Below, in pieces: positions 43,609 to 54,549 of a stretch of DNA of 64,000 bases. Numbering within the stretch: position 1 is the first letter of the stretch; each line of letters opens with the position of its first letter. The stretch covers positions 62,001-126,000 of the forward strand of contig NZ_LMSO01000008.1 in NCBI RefSeq assembly GCF_001428435.1. Direction: 5' to 3'. The notes beneath the pieces were generated by a model. That model saw only the letters and a program-made list of their open reading frames with translations. It did not search any database and was not told the DNA's origin. The translations under genes and the position numbers were made by a program. Source of the stretch: Arthrobacter sp. Soil782. Lineage in GTDB: Bacteria > Actinomycetota > Actinomycetes > Actinomycetales > Micrococcaceae.

Positions 43609-44106
43609 ATGAGCACACCCGACGCCTCGCGCGCCCGTGTGCTCCGCGCCTCGGTATCAGGTCCCACTGAGTCCCTATGGTTGCGGATCCTGCTGCGTTG
43701 CCTCGCAGTCACGGGGGCGGTGCTGGCCATCACCACCGCCATCGCATTCGCGATTAACGGGGGGAGCGGGGCCGCGAGCGTGCTCTTCGGCTACGCCGTG
43801 GTGGCACTCTTCTTCGGGCTTAGCCTGCTCATCGGCCATTTCGTCGGTCGGTCGAATCCCAGCGGCGCCCTCGGAATCTTCATGGTCACCTACGCCATCA
43901 AGGTGGTCGGCTTTGCCGCTGTCCTCTTCTTCGTCGGTGTCCCCCCGTGGCTGGAACGCACCTGGTTCTTCGGCGCAGCCGTGGGAGCAGTAGTTCTTTG
44001 GCAGATTGTCGAGGTCACCGTTTTTGCCAAGGCGCGCCACCAGCTCTACAACAACTTGGACGACGGCCGGGCCTCCGGATCACAGGCGGTCGACGGACAT
44101 GCGTAA
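43609..44106 (+). CDS. atpI: ATP synthase protein I-like membrane protein
   Basis: 165-aa protein. After about 25 polar residues it has four hydrophobic segments: LLRCLAVTGAVLAITTAIAF, ASVLFGYAVVALFFGLSLLI, IFMVTYAIKVVGFAAVLFFV and WFFGAAVGAVVLWQIVEVTVF. The layout, length and location in front of atpB match the Rv1303/AtpI type, which assists Fo c-ring assembly. Sequence conservation in AtpI is weak, so the call leans on context. Its last eight bases overlap the start of the AtpZ-like gene. Confidence 0.72.
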   Translation: MSTPDASRARVLRASVSGPTESLWLRILLRCLAVTGAVLAITTAIAFAINGGSGAASVLFGYAVVALFFGLSLLIGHFVGRSNPSGALGIFMVTYAIKVVGFAAVLFFVGVPPWLERTWFFGAAVGAVVLWQIVEVTVFAKARHQLYNNLDDGRASGSQAVDGHA

Positions 44107-44425
44107 AGACGCTACAGGTACCGGTCCAGGCTCCGGCAATGACCGTCCACAGCCGGACGCACGTGGGCGGTACGGCGATGCCGGATATAACGCCGGTCTG
44201 GCGGTTTTCAGCTACATCATTGGCGGGATCCTCGTCTGGAGTTTGATAGGCTGGGGGCTGGACAATCTCCTGGGAACGCGTTGGCTCGTGCTCGCCGGAG
44301 GCCTCTTGGGTGCAGTGGGCGGTTTTTACCTCTCCCACAAGCACAACCTCACCCGCTCCAACACTTCCGGTCCTGGCTCGATGCCGGAGCGCAGGCGCGG
44401 TCCGGAGGAAAGTTCCCGGGAATGA
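44099..44425 (+). CDS. AtpZ/AtpI-family small membrane protein
   Basis: 108-aa protein. A polar, Gly/Asp/Arg-rich N-terminus (about 35 residues) is followed by the AtpZ hairpin: FSYIIGGILVWSLIGWGLDNLL, GTRWLVLAGGLLGAVGGFYL and a His-rich SHKH. AtpZ and AtpI form a complex that helps Fo assembly and, in some bacteria, moves Mg2+/Ca2+. ATG 44099 is used, overlapping the previous gene; the in-frame stretch from 44006 is shadow. Having both an AtpI-like and an AtpZ-like gene ahead of atpB supports a paired function. Confidence 0.75.
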   Translation: MRKDATGTGPGSGNDRPQPDARGRYGDAGYNAGLAVFSYIIGGILVWSLIGWGLDNLLGTRWLVLAGGLLGAVGGFYLSHKHNLTRSNTSGPGSMPERRRGPEESSRE

Positions 44426-44510
44426 TGTCCCATAACTTCATGCGTCGGAGCAGTAATGCTGTGCCCGATCCAACTACGCCCAACGATGGACACTGCAGAG
44501 AGGAAACGCG

Positions 44511-45335
44511 TTGATCGCGCTTGCGCTCCCCGCTCAAACCACGACTGAAGAGGGCTTCGTCCCACCCAGCGTCGAGGATGCCCACCATCCGGATATCCTC
44601 CCGTGGGGGGACCCTTACGGCGTCTGGTTCGACCCAGGCTTCGGCAAGCAGATGCTGATGATCATTCTTTCGGTGATTCTCATCGGAACTTTCTTCTACA
44701 TCGCATCCCGCAAGGGTCAGCTGGTGCCGGGCAAGATGCAGTTCCTCGGAGAAGCCGCGTACGGATTCGTCCGCAACTCCATCGGCAAGGACATCATCGG
44801 CGGCCGTGACTTCATGAAATATGTGCCGTGGTTGTTCACGGCTTTCTTCTTCATCCTGGTCAACAACATCTTCGGCGCTGTGCCGGTACTGCAGCTTCCA
44901 AGCTTCTCGCACCCGGCTAGTGCCTATGCGATTGCCGCCATCTTCTACATACTCTGGATCGCGGTAGGCCTCAAGAAGCACGGCCTCAGATACCTGAAGC
45001 TGTCAGTCGTGCCGTCGGGTGTGCCGTGGTACATCATGCCGCTGGTGGTGCCGATCGAGATCATCTCGAACTTCCTGGTTCGTCCGGTTACCCACTCCCT
45101 TCGTTTGTTCGCAACCATGCTGGCAGGTCACCTCATCGTGATGCTCGCCGGCAGTGCAATCGAATTCATGACCCTGTCCGGCAACATCCTCCTGCAGGGA
45201 ACCGGAGTTCTGGTTCTCGGCGGTGCCGTCGCCATGTACATGCTCGAAGCTTTGATCATGGTCCTGCAGGCGTACGTTTTCACGCTGCTGGCCGCGATCT
45301 ACATCGAGGGCGCTCTTCATGCGGACGCCCACTAA
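44511..45335 (+). CDS. atpB: F1Fo ATP synthase subunit a
   Basis: 274-aa membrane subunit forming the proton half-channels. The essential arginine is Arg198 in THSLRLFATMLAGH. About six hydrophobic segments are present, with PWLFTAFFFILVNNIFG and PLVVPIEIISNFLVRP among the conserved ones. The TTG start at 44511 is supported by GAGAGGAA six bases upstream, and no nearby ATG in frame fits better. First structural gene of the atp operon, 85 bases after the AtpZ-like gene. Confidence 0.95.
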   Translation: MIALALPAQTTTEEGFVPPSVEDAHHPDILPWGDPYGVWFDPGFGKQMLMIILSVILIGTFFYIASRKGQLVPGKMQFLGEAAYGFVRNSIGKDIIGGRDFMKYVPWLFTAFFFILVNNIFGAVPVLQLPSFSHPASAYAIAAIFYILWIAVGLKKHGLRYLKLSVVPSGVPWYIMPLVVPIEIISNFLVRPVTHSLRLFATMLAGHLIVMLAGSAIEFMTLSGNILLQGTGVLVLGGAVAMYMLEALIMVLQAYVFTLLAAIYIEGALHADAH

Positions 45336-45410
45336 CACGTAACAAAGTCTTCCCCGCTGGGGATGATCCCAACCAACCTGCCGCATAGCCGGCATCTTGA
45401 AAGGAATAAA

Positions 45411-45614
45411 ATGGACGGCAATCTGAACCTCGTAGGTTACGGTCTCTCCGCAATCGGCGGTGGTATCGGTGTGGGCCTCGTGTTCGCCGCGTACATCAAC
45501 GGTGTCGCTCGTCAGCCGGAAGCGCAGCGCGTACTGCAGCCGATCGCATTCCTTGGTCTGGCACTGACCGAAGCCCTCGCCATCCTTGGCCTGGTCTTCG
45601 CCTTCGTTCTCTAG
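45411..45614 (+). CDS. atpE: F1Fo ATP synthase subunit c
   Basis: 67-aa two-helix proteolipid. It has the helix-1 glycine run [15 protein letters not shown], the polar loop ARQPE that contacts the gamma/epsilon stalk, and the proton-binding carboxylate Glu54 in [11 protein letters not shown]. It is short for the family, which usually has 70-80 residues. ATG 45411 follows AAGGA closely; an upstream in-frame ATG at 45363 would add 16 polar residues and is not credible. Target of bedaquiline-type drugs in mycobacteria (family fact). Confidence 0.95.
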   Translation: MDGNLNLVGYGLSAIGGGIGVGLVFAAYINGVARQPEAQRVLQPIAFLGLALTEALAILGLVFAFVL

Positions 45615-45661
45615 AAGAGTCGCTGGTCAACCAAACGGACTAGTTGTAGAAAGACGGGTGA

Positions 45662-46215
<554 letters not shown>

Positions 46216-46216
<1 letters not shown>

Positions 46217-47031
46217 TGGCAGGCGTATCAAGCCAGTCCCTCACGGCGGCGCGGCAGGAACTTGAGCCTCGTCTCGGCACAGCATCGCTGACGCTGGCCG
46301 AGGAATTGTTCGGTGTGCTGGACACACTCGATTCGAACGCCGGGCTCCGCCGCGCCGTCACTGACCCAAATCGCGACGGCGAGCAGAAGGTTGCTCTGTC
46401 CACGCGGTTGTTCGCTGGACGGATTTCGCCGGAGGCGTCGGACATCGTTCGCGACCTCGTCGCCCGTCGCTGGGCCAAGCCCCGCGACATCGGTGACGCA
46501 CTTGAAGCGCTTGCCGCAACCGTCGCCATTGCGGTGGCCGAAAACAGGGGACAGGGAATCCGAGGGCTCGAGGGACTTGAGAATGATCTCTTCTCATTCC
46601 TGAGCGTCGTTGGCTCGAACCACGATCTGCAGCGCGCATTGTCTGAACCCCAGGCAGAAGGATCAGCGAAAGTGGCCCTTGCGCTGAAGCTCGTTCCCTC
46701 GGCCGGGGATGAAGCCAGGCTTCTGATCCGTCAGGCGGTTCTGTCGCCGCGTGGCCTGAGGCCGTCGGCGTTGGTTGAACGCTTTGTCGAGCTTGTTGCA
46801 CTGCGCCAGGAACGCTGGATTGCTACCGTCAGCGTTACCCGTCCGCTGTCGGACGAGCAGTTGGCCCGGCTCCAAGCAGGGCTGAATGCGCTCTACGGGC
46901 GAGACCTCAAGGTCAATGTCAGCGTGGATCCGTCCCTCGTGGGCGGCGTTCGCGTGAAGGTGGGAGACGAAGTGGTTGACGCCACGGCGGTAACCCGTCT
47001 GTCCGAACTCCGTCGAAAGATGGCCGTTTAG
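46216..47031 (+). CDS. atpH: F1Fo ATP synthase subunit delta
   Basis: 271-aa subunit linking F1 to the peripheral stalk. The N-terminal helical bundle (about 15-120) binds alpha. The C-terminal part carries the conserved delta signature with [22 protein letters not shown] (about 235-256). It is longer than the roughly 180 residues of E. coli delta, as is usual in actinobacteria, where an inserted domain is present. One-base overlap with atpF; 106 bases to atpA. Confidence 0.93.
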
Positions 47032-47137
47032 CTGCGGACAAGGCAACGCTGAAGCTCGCGGGCTTCGACTACAGACGAAAACAAAACGGTCACCGCTTAC
47101 CGGCGGTGGTCACAACACAGGAGAGCAGGGACTGCAG

Positions 47138-48772
47138 ATGGCCGAATTGACCATCAACGCCGACGACGTCCGTAATGCGTTGAACGAGTTCGCGGCGTCC
47201 TACGAACCGGGAAACGCGGAGCGGGTCGAAGTTGGCCGCGTAACATCCGCAAGCGACGGCATCGCCAGGGTAGAGGGACTTCCCTCCGTCATGGCAAACG
47301 AGCTGCTGCGTTTCGAAGACGGCACGCTGGGCCTCGCCCAGAACCTCGACACCCGTGAAATCGGTGTCGTTGTCCTCGGTGACTACACCGGTATCGAAGA
47401 AGGTCAGGAAGTACACCGGACCGGAGAGATTCTTTCCGTTCCCGTGGGCGACGCCTTCCTTGGCCGTGTGGTTGACCCCCTTGGGCAGCCGATCGACGAT
47501 CTCGGTGAGATTAAGGCCGAGGCGCGTCGTGCACTTGAGCTCCAGGCGCCGGGCGTAACGCAGCGCAAGTCGGTGCACGAGCCGATGCAGACCGGCCTCA
47601 AGGCGATCGACGCCATGATCCCGATCGGCCGCGGACAGCGCCAGCTCATCATCGGTGACCGCCAGACCGGCAAGACGGCCATCGCCGTCGACACCATCAT
47701 CAACCAGAAGGCCAACTGGGCATCCGGGGACGTGCAGAAGCAGGTCCGCTGCATCTACGTCGCCATCGGCCAGAAGGCTTCGACCATCGCGGCCGTTCGC
47801 CAGACGCTGGAGGACAAGGGCGCCCTGGAGTACACCACCATCGTGGCGTCGCCTGCCTCGGACCCGGCCGGCTTCAAGTACCTTGCTCCCTACGCGGGTT
47901 CAGCCATCGGCCAGCACTGGATGTACGGCGGCAAGCACGTACTGATCATCTTTGATGATCTCTCCAAGCAGGCTGAGGCCTACCGCGCGGTGTCGCTGCT
48001 GCTGCGCCGCCCGCCAGGACGCGAAGCCTACCCGGGCGACGTGTTCTACCTGCACTCCCGCTTGCTGGAGCGTTGCGCGAAGCTCTCGGACGAGTTGGGC
48101 GCGGGTTCGATGACCGGCCTTCCGTTGGTCGAAACCAAGGCGAACGATGTGTCGGCCTACATCCCGACCAACGTCATCTCCATTACTGATGGTCAGATCT
48201 TCCTTCAGTCAGACCTGTTCAACGCCAACCAGCGGCCCGCCGTTGATGTCGGTGTGTCCGTCTCCCGCGTGGGCGGTGCCGCGCAGGTGAAGGCGATGAA
48301 GAAGGTTTCGGGTACGTTGAAACTCGATCTCGCCCAGTACCGTGACATGCAGGCGTTCGCCATGTTCGCTTCGGACCTGGACGCTGCCTCCCGTCAGCAG
48401 CTGACCCGCGGGGCACGCCTCATGGAGTTGCTGAAGCAGGGCCAGTACGCGCCGTTCCCCATGGAGGAGCAGGTCGTTTCGATCTGGGCCGGCACCAACG
48501 GGTACCTTGACGATGTACCGGTTGAGGACATCCGCAAGTTCGAGTCCCAGTTCCTGGAGCACCTGCGCCACAAGTCCTCAGTGCTGACAACGCTGGCGCA
48601 GACCAATAAGCTCGAAGACTCCACTGTGGATGAGCTCAAGTCCCACATCACGGACTTCAAGCAGGGGTTCTTCGGCGAAGGTCATGATGGTCTTGTCGCA
48701 GGCCACGAGGAACACAGCCCCCTCGATGAGGGCTCCGTGGACCAGGAAAAGATCGTCAAGCAGAAGCGCTAA
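47138..48772 (+). CDS. atpA: F1Fo ATP synthase subunit alpha
   Basis: 544-aa regulatory nucleotide-binding subunit of the F1 hexamer. Walker A GDRQTGKT (173-180), Walker B-like [11 protein letters not shown], and the alpha-specific Arg finger region in [17 protein letters not shown] are present. The C-terminal tail beyond the E. coli length (about residues 515-544, [20 protein letters not shown] onward) recalls the actinobacterial alpha extension that suppresses ATP hydrolysis in mycobacteria. The gap to atpG holds a 13-bp hairpin. Confidence 0.97.
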   Translation: MAELTINADDVRNALNEFAASYEPGNAERVEVGRVTSASDGIARVEGLPSVMANELLRFEDGTLGLAQNLDTREIGVVVLGDYTGIEEGQEVHRTGEILSVPVGDAFLGRVVDPLGQPIDDLGEIKAEARRALELQAPGVTQRKSVHEPMQTGLKAIDAMIPIGRGQRQLIIGDRQTGKTAIAVDTIINQKANWASGDVQKQVRCIYVAIGQKASTIAAVRQTLEDKGALEYTTIVASPASDPAGFKYLAPYAGSAIGQHWMYGGKHVLIIFDDLSKQAEAYRAVSLLLRRPPGREAYPGDVFYLHSRLLERCAKLSDELGAGSMTGLPLVETKANDVSAYIPTNVISITDGQIFLQSDLFNANQRPAVDVGVSVSRVGGAAQVKAMKKVSGTLKLDLAQYRDMQAFAMFASDLDAASRQQLTRGARLMELLKQGQYAPFPMEEQVVSIWAGTNGYLDDVPVEDIRKFESQFLEHLRHKSSVLTTLAQTNKLEDSTVDELKSHITDFKQGFFGEGHDGLVAGHEEHSPLDEGSVDQEKIVKQKR

Positions 48773-48778
48773 CGGCGC

Positions 48779-48809
48779 GGGCGTTCGCGCGCACCCCGCG
48801 CGAACGCCC
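48779..48809 (+). other. Intercistronic 13-bp hairpin between atpA and atpG
   Basis: GGGCGTTCGCGCG and CGCGCGAACGCCC pair perfectly (48779-48791 with 48797-48809), loop CACCC, seven bases after the atpA stop. No T-tract follows, so full termination is unlikely; an RNA processing or stabilising element that adjusts subunit ratios is more plausible. Confidence 0.7.
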
Positions 48810-48860
48810 GATGCCTGAGCCGTAGTGCCTTTCGCAGGGACTACGAAGGAAAGGACAAGT

Positions 48861-51301
<2,441 letters not shown>

Positions 51302-51306
51302 GCTCC

Positions 51307-51591
51307 ATGGCTGAACTCGAAGTCGAAATCGTCGCGGCGGACCACTTCGTGTGGTCCGGCGCGGCGACCATGGTCAAGGGCCGCACTGCTGACGGCGAGA
51401 TCGGGATCCTTCCCGGACACTCTCCGGTGCTCGCGATCCTCGCAGAAGGAGAGCTCGCGATCCAGCCGGTCTCCGGCGAACGTCTCATCGTCGGCGTTGA
51501 TGGCGGCTTCTTCTCAGTGGACAGCAACCGTGTGGTTATTGTTGCCGACAATGCCAGGATCGGCGGTTCAGTGACCGCAGACGCTAAGTAG
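51307..51591 (+). CDS. atpC: F1Fo ATP synthase subunit epsilon
   Basis: 94-aa subunit comprising only the N-terminal beta-sandwich (MAELEVEIVAADHFVWSGAA, GEIGILPGHSPVLAIL, VDGGFFSVDSNRVVIVADNA). The C-terminal two-helix hairpin that lets E. coli epsilon inhibit hydrolysis is essentially missing, so inhibition must come from elsewhere, perhaps the alpha tail. The start lies five bases after the atpD stop; the frame extending back into atpD is not translated. Confidence 0.94.
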   Translation: MAELEVEIVAADHFVWSGAATMVKGRTADGEIGILPGHSPVLAILAEGELAIQPVSGERLIVGVDGGFFSVDSNRVVIVADNARIGGSVTADAK

Positions 51592-51602
51592 CGTAAAGCC
51601 TG

Positions 51603-52034
51603 ATGGACGGCATCGGTATCACGTTCATCTCGCTTGCTGCGCTCTTTGCCCTGCTGGTTTTCATGGTCGGTGCTTTTTGTCTGCGCCGCTTTCAGTTGCG
51701 CACCGCGCTGGGAACCTTCGACGCCTCCATTCGCCTCCCGAGCAAGGGCTGGCGGATGGGGGTTTGTCGTTATACAGATAAGCACCTTGAGTGGTTACGG
51801 CTGGTCTCGCTCAGCCCACGACCCCGTCAGCGGTACCTACGCAGCTCGCTCGAGTTGAAAGGCTGGCGTCAGCCGACTGAGGTGGAAATGGCCCGTATCC
51901 AGCCGGGAGCAATAGTGGTGACGCTGAGTTACGAGGGGACCGAGGTGCTTCTCGCGATGAAGTTCGACGTCTATGCAGGGTTGTCCTCCTGGTTGGAAGC
52001 AGGTCCGGTGATAGGCATCGGTACGTGGCGCTGA
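51603..52034 (+). CDS. DUF2550 family membrane-anchored protein
   Basis: 143-aa protein with one N-terminal TM segment (GITFISLAALFALLVFMVGAF). A small soluble domain of beta-strand character follows, containing RLPSKGWRMGVCRYTDKHLEW and RIQPGAIVVTLSYEGTEVLLAM. DUF2550 genes follow atpC across actinobacteria (Rv1312 in M. tuberculosis), but the function is unknown. It starts 11 bases after atpC, clearly within the operon, and is closed by a strong bidirectional terminator. Confidence 0.85.
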   Translation: MDGIGITFISLAALFALLVFMVGAFCLRRFQLRTALGTFDASIRLPSKGWRMGVCRYTDKHLEWLRLVSLSPRPRQRYLRSSLELKGWRQPTEVEMARIQPGAIVVTLSYEGTEVLLAMKFDVYAGLSSWLEAGPVIGIGTWR

Positions 52035-52063
52035 TGTTCGTGCACGGCAGGGCAGCAGGAACC

Positions 52064-52113
52064 AGTTAAATAGTTTGGGCCCCCGCACAAGTGGGGGCCC
52101 AAACTATTTAACT
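52064..52113. terminator. Bidirectional terminator between the atp operon and cspA-like gene
   Basis: Perfect 21-bp arms at 52064-52084 and 52093-52113: an AT-rich base (AGTTAAATAGTTT) and a GC-rich top (GGGCCCCC) around an 8-base loop. The A/T-rich arm base gives U-rich RNA in either direction. It sits 30 bases after DUF2550 and 9 bases from the convergent cold-shock stop, so it serves both genes. Confidence 0.9.
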
Positions 52114-52122
52114 CAACTCGAG

Positions 52123-52326
52123 TTACAGCGCGGTGACCCCTGTAGCCTGGGGGCCCTTGGCGCCCTGGCCGATCTCGAACTGTACTCGCTGATTTTCATC
52201 GAGGCTCCGGAATCCGCCGGTCTGGATTTCGGAGTAGTGAACAAAGACATCGCCCTCGGAGTCGTCCGGCGTGATGAAGCCGAAGCCCTTTTCAGCGTTG
52301 AACCACTTGACGGTTCCCTGTGCCAT
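52123..52326 (-). CDS. Cold-shock protein (CspA family)
   Basis: 67-aa single OB-fold RNA chaperone. RNP1 is KGFGFI (about 13-18) and RNP2 is VFVHYS (about 26-31), with [20 protein letters not shown] at the N-terminus. It binds single-stranded RNA/DNA and melts structure. The start is preceded by GGAGAAATATAA, a strong ribosome site. An AT-richer leader of about 165 nt is likely (see promoter at 52499-52527), as in cold-regulated csp genes. Confidence 0.95.
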   Translation of the reverse strand: MAQGTVKWFNAEKGFGFITPDDSEGDVFVHYSEIQTGGFRSLDENQRVQFEIGQGAKGPQATGVTAL

Positions 52327-52498
52327 TTATATTTCTCCTCATAATGGAACATATTTCTGAATCGACACACTGTATGCCGACCGCGAGTTACTTCGCGTGA
52401 ATTCCATCGAGGACAAGAACGACCCTGCACCTACGACAAGCTTCACGCTCGCAACTTGTCTTGCGAGCATGAAAACCACGTACACAAAGACTGAAATA
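52327..52498 (-). other. Long AT-richer leader of the cold-shock gene
   Basis: Non-coding stretch with lower GC than its surroundings, including a small hairpin CGCGA/TCGCG (52382-52386 with 52393-52397). It would be the 5' untranslated leader of the csp mRNA if the promoter at 52499-52527 is used. A 62-codon frame on this strand has no ribosome site or similarity and is not called. Confidence 0.5.
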
Positions 52499-52527
52499 AG
52501 CATCACATAGCCGTATGGGCTGGTCAA
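52499..52527 (-). promoter_or_regulatory. Candidate promoter of the cold-shock gene
   Basis: Minus strand TTGACC (52522-52527), 17-base spacer, GATGCT (52499-52504). The -35 matches well, the -10 moderately. The remaining 52528-52640 gap to nucS shows no further gene. Confidence 0.45.
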
Positions 52528-52640
52528 CGGACATTCCGACGATTCAACCGATTGTTAAGCGGGGATTCGAATATCCGGATGTTCAGGATTGCGGTAAGCG
52601 CTTCGAACCGTCACTGCAGGTCAACAGACCCGGGTAGCGT

Positions 52641-53336
52641 TCAGAACAGGCGCGAATCCGCATCGTCGACGCCGCGCATTGCATCATAGTCAAGTGTCAG
52701 GCAATCAATTCCCCGGTCTTGAGCCAGCACCCGCGCCTGGGGCTTGATCTGCTGTGCCGCGAAAATGCCTTTAACCGGAGCCATCAGCGGATTGCGGTTC
52801 AGTAGTTCGAGGTACCGGGTGAGTTGTTCAACACCGTCAATATCGCCGCGGCGCTTCAGTTCGATGGCGACCGTGCGGCCCTCGCCGTCCCGGGCAAGAA
52901 TATCCACCGGACCAATTGCGGTCATGTATTCGCGGCGGATGAGCGAGTAGCCGTCGCCGAGAAGGCTGATCTGCTCCGCGAGCAGCCGCTGCAGGTCTGC
53001 TTCGACGCCGTCCTTGATCAGGCCGGGGTCCACGCCGAGATCATGCGAACTTTCATGCAGTAGCTCATGGATGCTGATGACCAGGCGGTCATCGCTCTTG
53101 GCATGCTGGACGTTCCAGGTTTCGGTGACCCCCAGCTCGGCATCCTCAGCTGCCGGCTCGAGGATCCTCAGGGTGGCAGGCGGGCTCATCCAGTTCAGCG
53201 GCTTATAGGAGCCGCCGTCGGAATGGACCAGAACCGAGCCGTCCGCCTTGACCATGAGCAGTCTGGTCGCGAGCGGAAGATGGGCGCGGAGGCGTCCGAT
53301 GTAATCGACGGAGCAGCGGGCAATGACTAAACGCAC
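52641..53336 (-). CDS. nucS: NucS/EndoMS mismatch-specific endonuclease
   Basis: 231-aa endonuclease of the non-canonical actinobacterial mismatch repair, which cuts both strands at G-T, G-G and T-T mismatches. The N-terminal domain starts [20 protein letters not shown]. The C-terminal RecB-like nuclease (about 130-205) has [20 protein letters not shown] (Asp, Glu and Lys of the PD-(D/E)xK site) and [13 protein letters not shown]. The terminal DSRLF resembles the beta-clamp-binding tail. I place the start at GTG 53336: a TAGTGT -10 lies exactly seven bases upstream. An alternative GTG at 53345 would lie inside that spacing. Confidence 0.92.
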   Translation of the reverse strand: MRLVIARCSVDYIGRLRAHLPLATRLLMVKADGSVLVHSDGGSYKPLNWMSPPATLRILEPAAEDAELGVTETWNVQHAKSDDRLVISIHELLHESSHDLGVDPGLIKDGVEADLQRLLAEQISLLGDGYSLIRREYMTAIGPVDILARDGEGRTVAIELKRRGDIDGVEQLTRYLELLNRNPLMAPVKGIFAAQQIKPQARVLAQDRGIDCLTLDYDAMRGVDDADSRLF

Positions 53337-53343
53337 CCTGTGC

Positions 53344-53349
53344 ACACTA
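53344..53349 (-). promoter_or_regulatory. -10 element of nucS (leaderless)
   Basis: TAGTGT on the minus strand, seven bases before GTG 53336. It overlaps the alternative GTG at 53345, which therefore would not be transcribed from this promoter. Confidence 0.6.
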
Positions 53350-53401
53350 CCCGCCCCCGGGCAGTTTCCCGTTCACCGGGCGCCCGGTGCAGACTTGATC
53401 C

Positions 53402-53722
53402 ATGCCCCGTTCCAACCAGCCGAGGAAGTCGCGCCCCCAGCCGCGCCGCAAGTGGTCTGAGGCGCCGGAGCTCGATCTGGAGCGGGCTCGGGCGGGCATT
53501 CCCACGAGGGAATCGGGTCGTGACGGCGTCTGGTCGGTGCGACGAATTACCGAACAGAACGCTTCCAAGCACTATCTGTGCCCCGGCTGCCACCGGGACA
53601 TTCCACCCGGCGTCGCACATCTAGTTGCCTGGCAGGAAGATTCGCTGTTCGGAGCCGAAACTGCGCTGGCCGACCGGCGGCACTGGCATCTGGCGTGCTG
53701 GCGTACCCGCCGGTCGGGGTAA
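53402..53722 (+). CDS. Small zinc-ribbon-like actinobacterial protein
   Basis: 106-aa basic protein often labelled 'ATP/GTP-binding protein', though no P-loop is present. The N-terminus is Arg/Pro/Lys-rich (about 20 residues). A likely metal site is formed by CPGC (about 60-63), His in YLCPGCHRDIPPGVAH, and HWHLACW near the C-terminus. Cys/His spacing suggests one structural zinc. It is divergent from nucS by a 65-bp gap; its weak -10 (CAGACT) lies six bases before the ATG. Function unknown. Confidence 0.72.
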   Translation: MPRSNQPRKSRPQPRRKWSEAPELDLERARAGIPTRESGRDGVWSVRRITEQNASKHYLCPGCHRDIPPGVAHLVAWQEDSLFGAETALADRRHWHLACWRTRRSG

Positions 53723-53723
53723 G

Positions 53724-53729
53724 TAGACT
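53724..53729 (+). promoter_or_regulatory. -10 element of the alpha/beta hydrolase gene (leaderless)
   Basis: TAGACT, seven bases before GTG 53737, with no ribosome site between. It begins immediately after the stop of the zinc-ribbon gene. Confidence 0.6.
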
Positions 53730-53736
53730 GGATCAG

Positions 53737-54525
53737 GTGACCAGCTCAGAGCCCGCGTATCAGTTTTCCGAAAGTTCCGAACCGGCCGAAATCAGGGCGA
53801 GTACAGTCTTGCCTGCTGACCGCCGAGATATCGAATTGACGACGGCGGATGGCAAGACGCTGGTGGGCGAGTTTGCCGCACCTGAGGGCAAGGTCCCGGC
53901 TGCAACACTCGTGACTTTGCATCCCTTGCCGACAGCAGGCGGTTTCATGGACTCGCACGTCTACCGGAAGGCATCGTTTAGGTTGCCGGCGCTGGCGGAC
54001 ATCGCGGTGCTCAGATTCAACACCCGGGGCACCTGCTCACCTCGGGGGTGCAGTGACGGGGAGTTCGACGGCGGCGGCCTGGAGCAGCATGACCTGCAGG
54101 CTGCGGTGCAGTGGGTCGTCAACGAGGGCCTGACCAACGTCTGGCTGGTCGGCTGGAGCTTCGGCACAGAGCTGTGCCTGAAATACGGGGCGAGGGAGCC
54201 GGTCGCCGAGTACATCGAGGGTGCCGTCCTGCTGTCTCCGCCGCTGCACAGGGCCACGGACGCAGATCTCGACTCGTGGGCGGAAGCGGAGCTGCCGCTG
54301 CATGTCCTCGTCCCTGAGCACGACGACTACCTTCAGCCGCCGGAGGCGATTAGCCGCTTCGCCAGGGTGCCGCAGGCCAGGGTAACCGGAGTGGACGGCG
54401 CCAAGCACCTGTGGGTGGGGGAGAAGTACGTGAGCCGCGTACTGGAAGAGGTCGCCGCCGTCGTACTCGGTAAGCCTGTTGCCCTGGCAACAGAATGGAA
54501 CGGACCCACGGCACGGGCTGACTAG
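53737..54525 (+). CDS. Alpha/beta hydrolase
   Basis: 262-aa serine hydrolase fold. The nucleophile elbow is GWSFG (Ser141). The acid is probably Asp in VPEHDDYLQPPEA and the base His in GAKHLWVGEKY. LRFNTRGTCSPRGCSDGEF resembles the oxyanion/lid part of a dienelactone-hydrolase-like group. No signal peptide. The GTG start is supported by TAGACT seven bases upstream; the longer frame to 53578 is the overlap of the previous gene. Substrate unknown. Confidence 0.82.
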   Translation: MTSSEPAYQFSESSEPAEIRASTVLPADRRDIELTTADGKTLVGEFAAPEGKVPAATLVTLHPLPTAGGFMDSHVYRKASFRLPALADIAVLRFNTRGTCSPRGCSDGEFDGGGLEQHDLQAAVQWVVNEGLTNVWLVGWSFGTELCLKYGAREPVAEYIEGAVLLSPPLHRATDADLDSWAEAELPLHVLVPEHDDYLQPPEAISRFARVPQARVTGVDGAKHLWVGEKYVSRVLEEVAAVVLGKPVALATEWNGPTARAD

Positions 54526-54549
54526 CGCCTTCGGCAGCCGGTTCTGCCG

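Noticed and set aside
52339-52527. 62-codon minus-strand frame in the cold-shock leader, with a hydrophobic start
   Set aside because: No ribosome site or similarity. It lies in the likely untranslated leader, so a leader peptide is possible but unsupported.
53578-53736. N-terminal extension of the alpha/beta hydrolase into the zinc-ribbon gene
   Set aside because: The 53 extra residues are unlike hydrolases, and the TAGACT hexamer seven bases before GTG 53737 fits a leaderless start.
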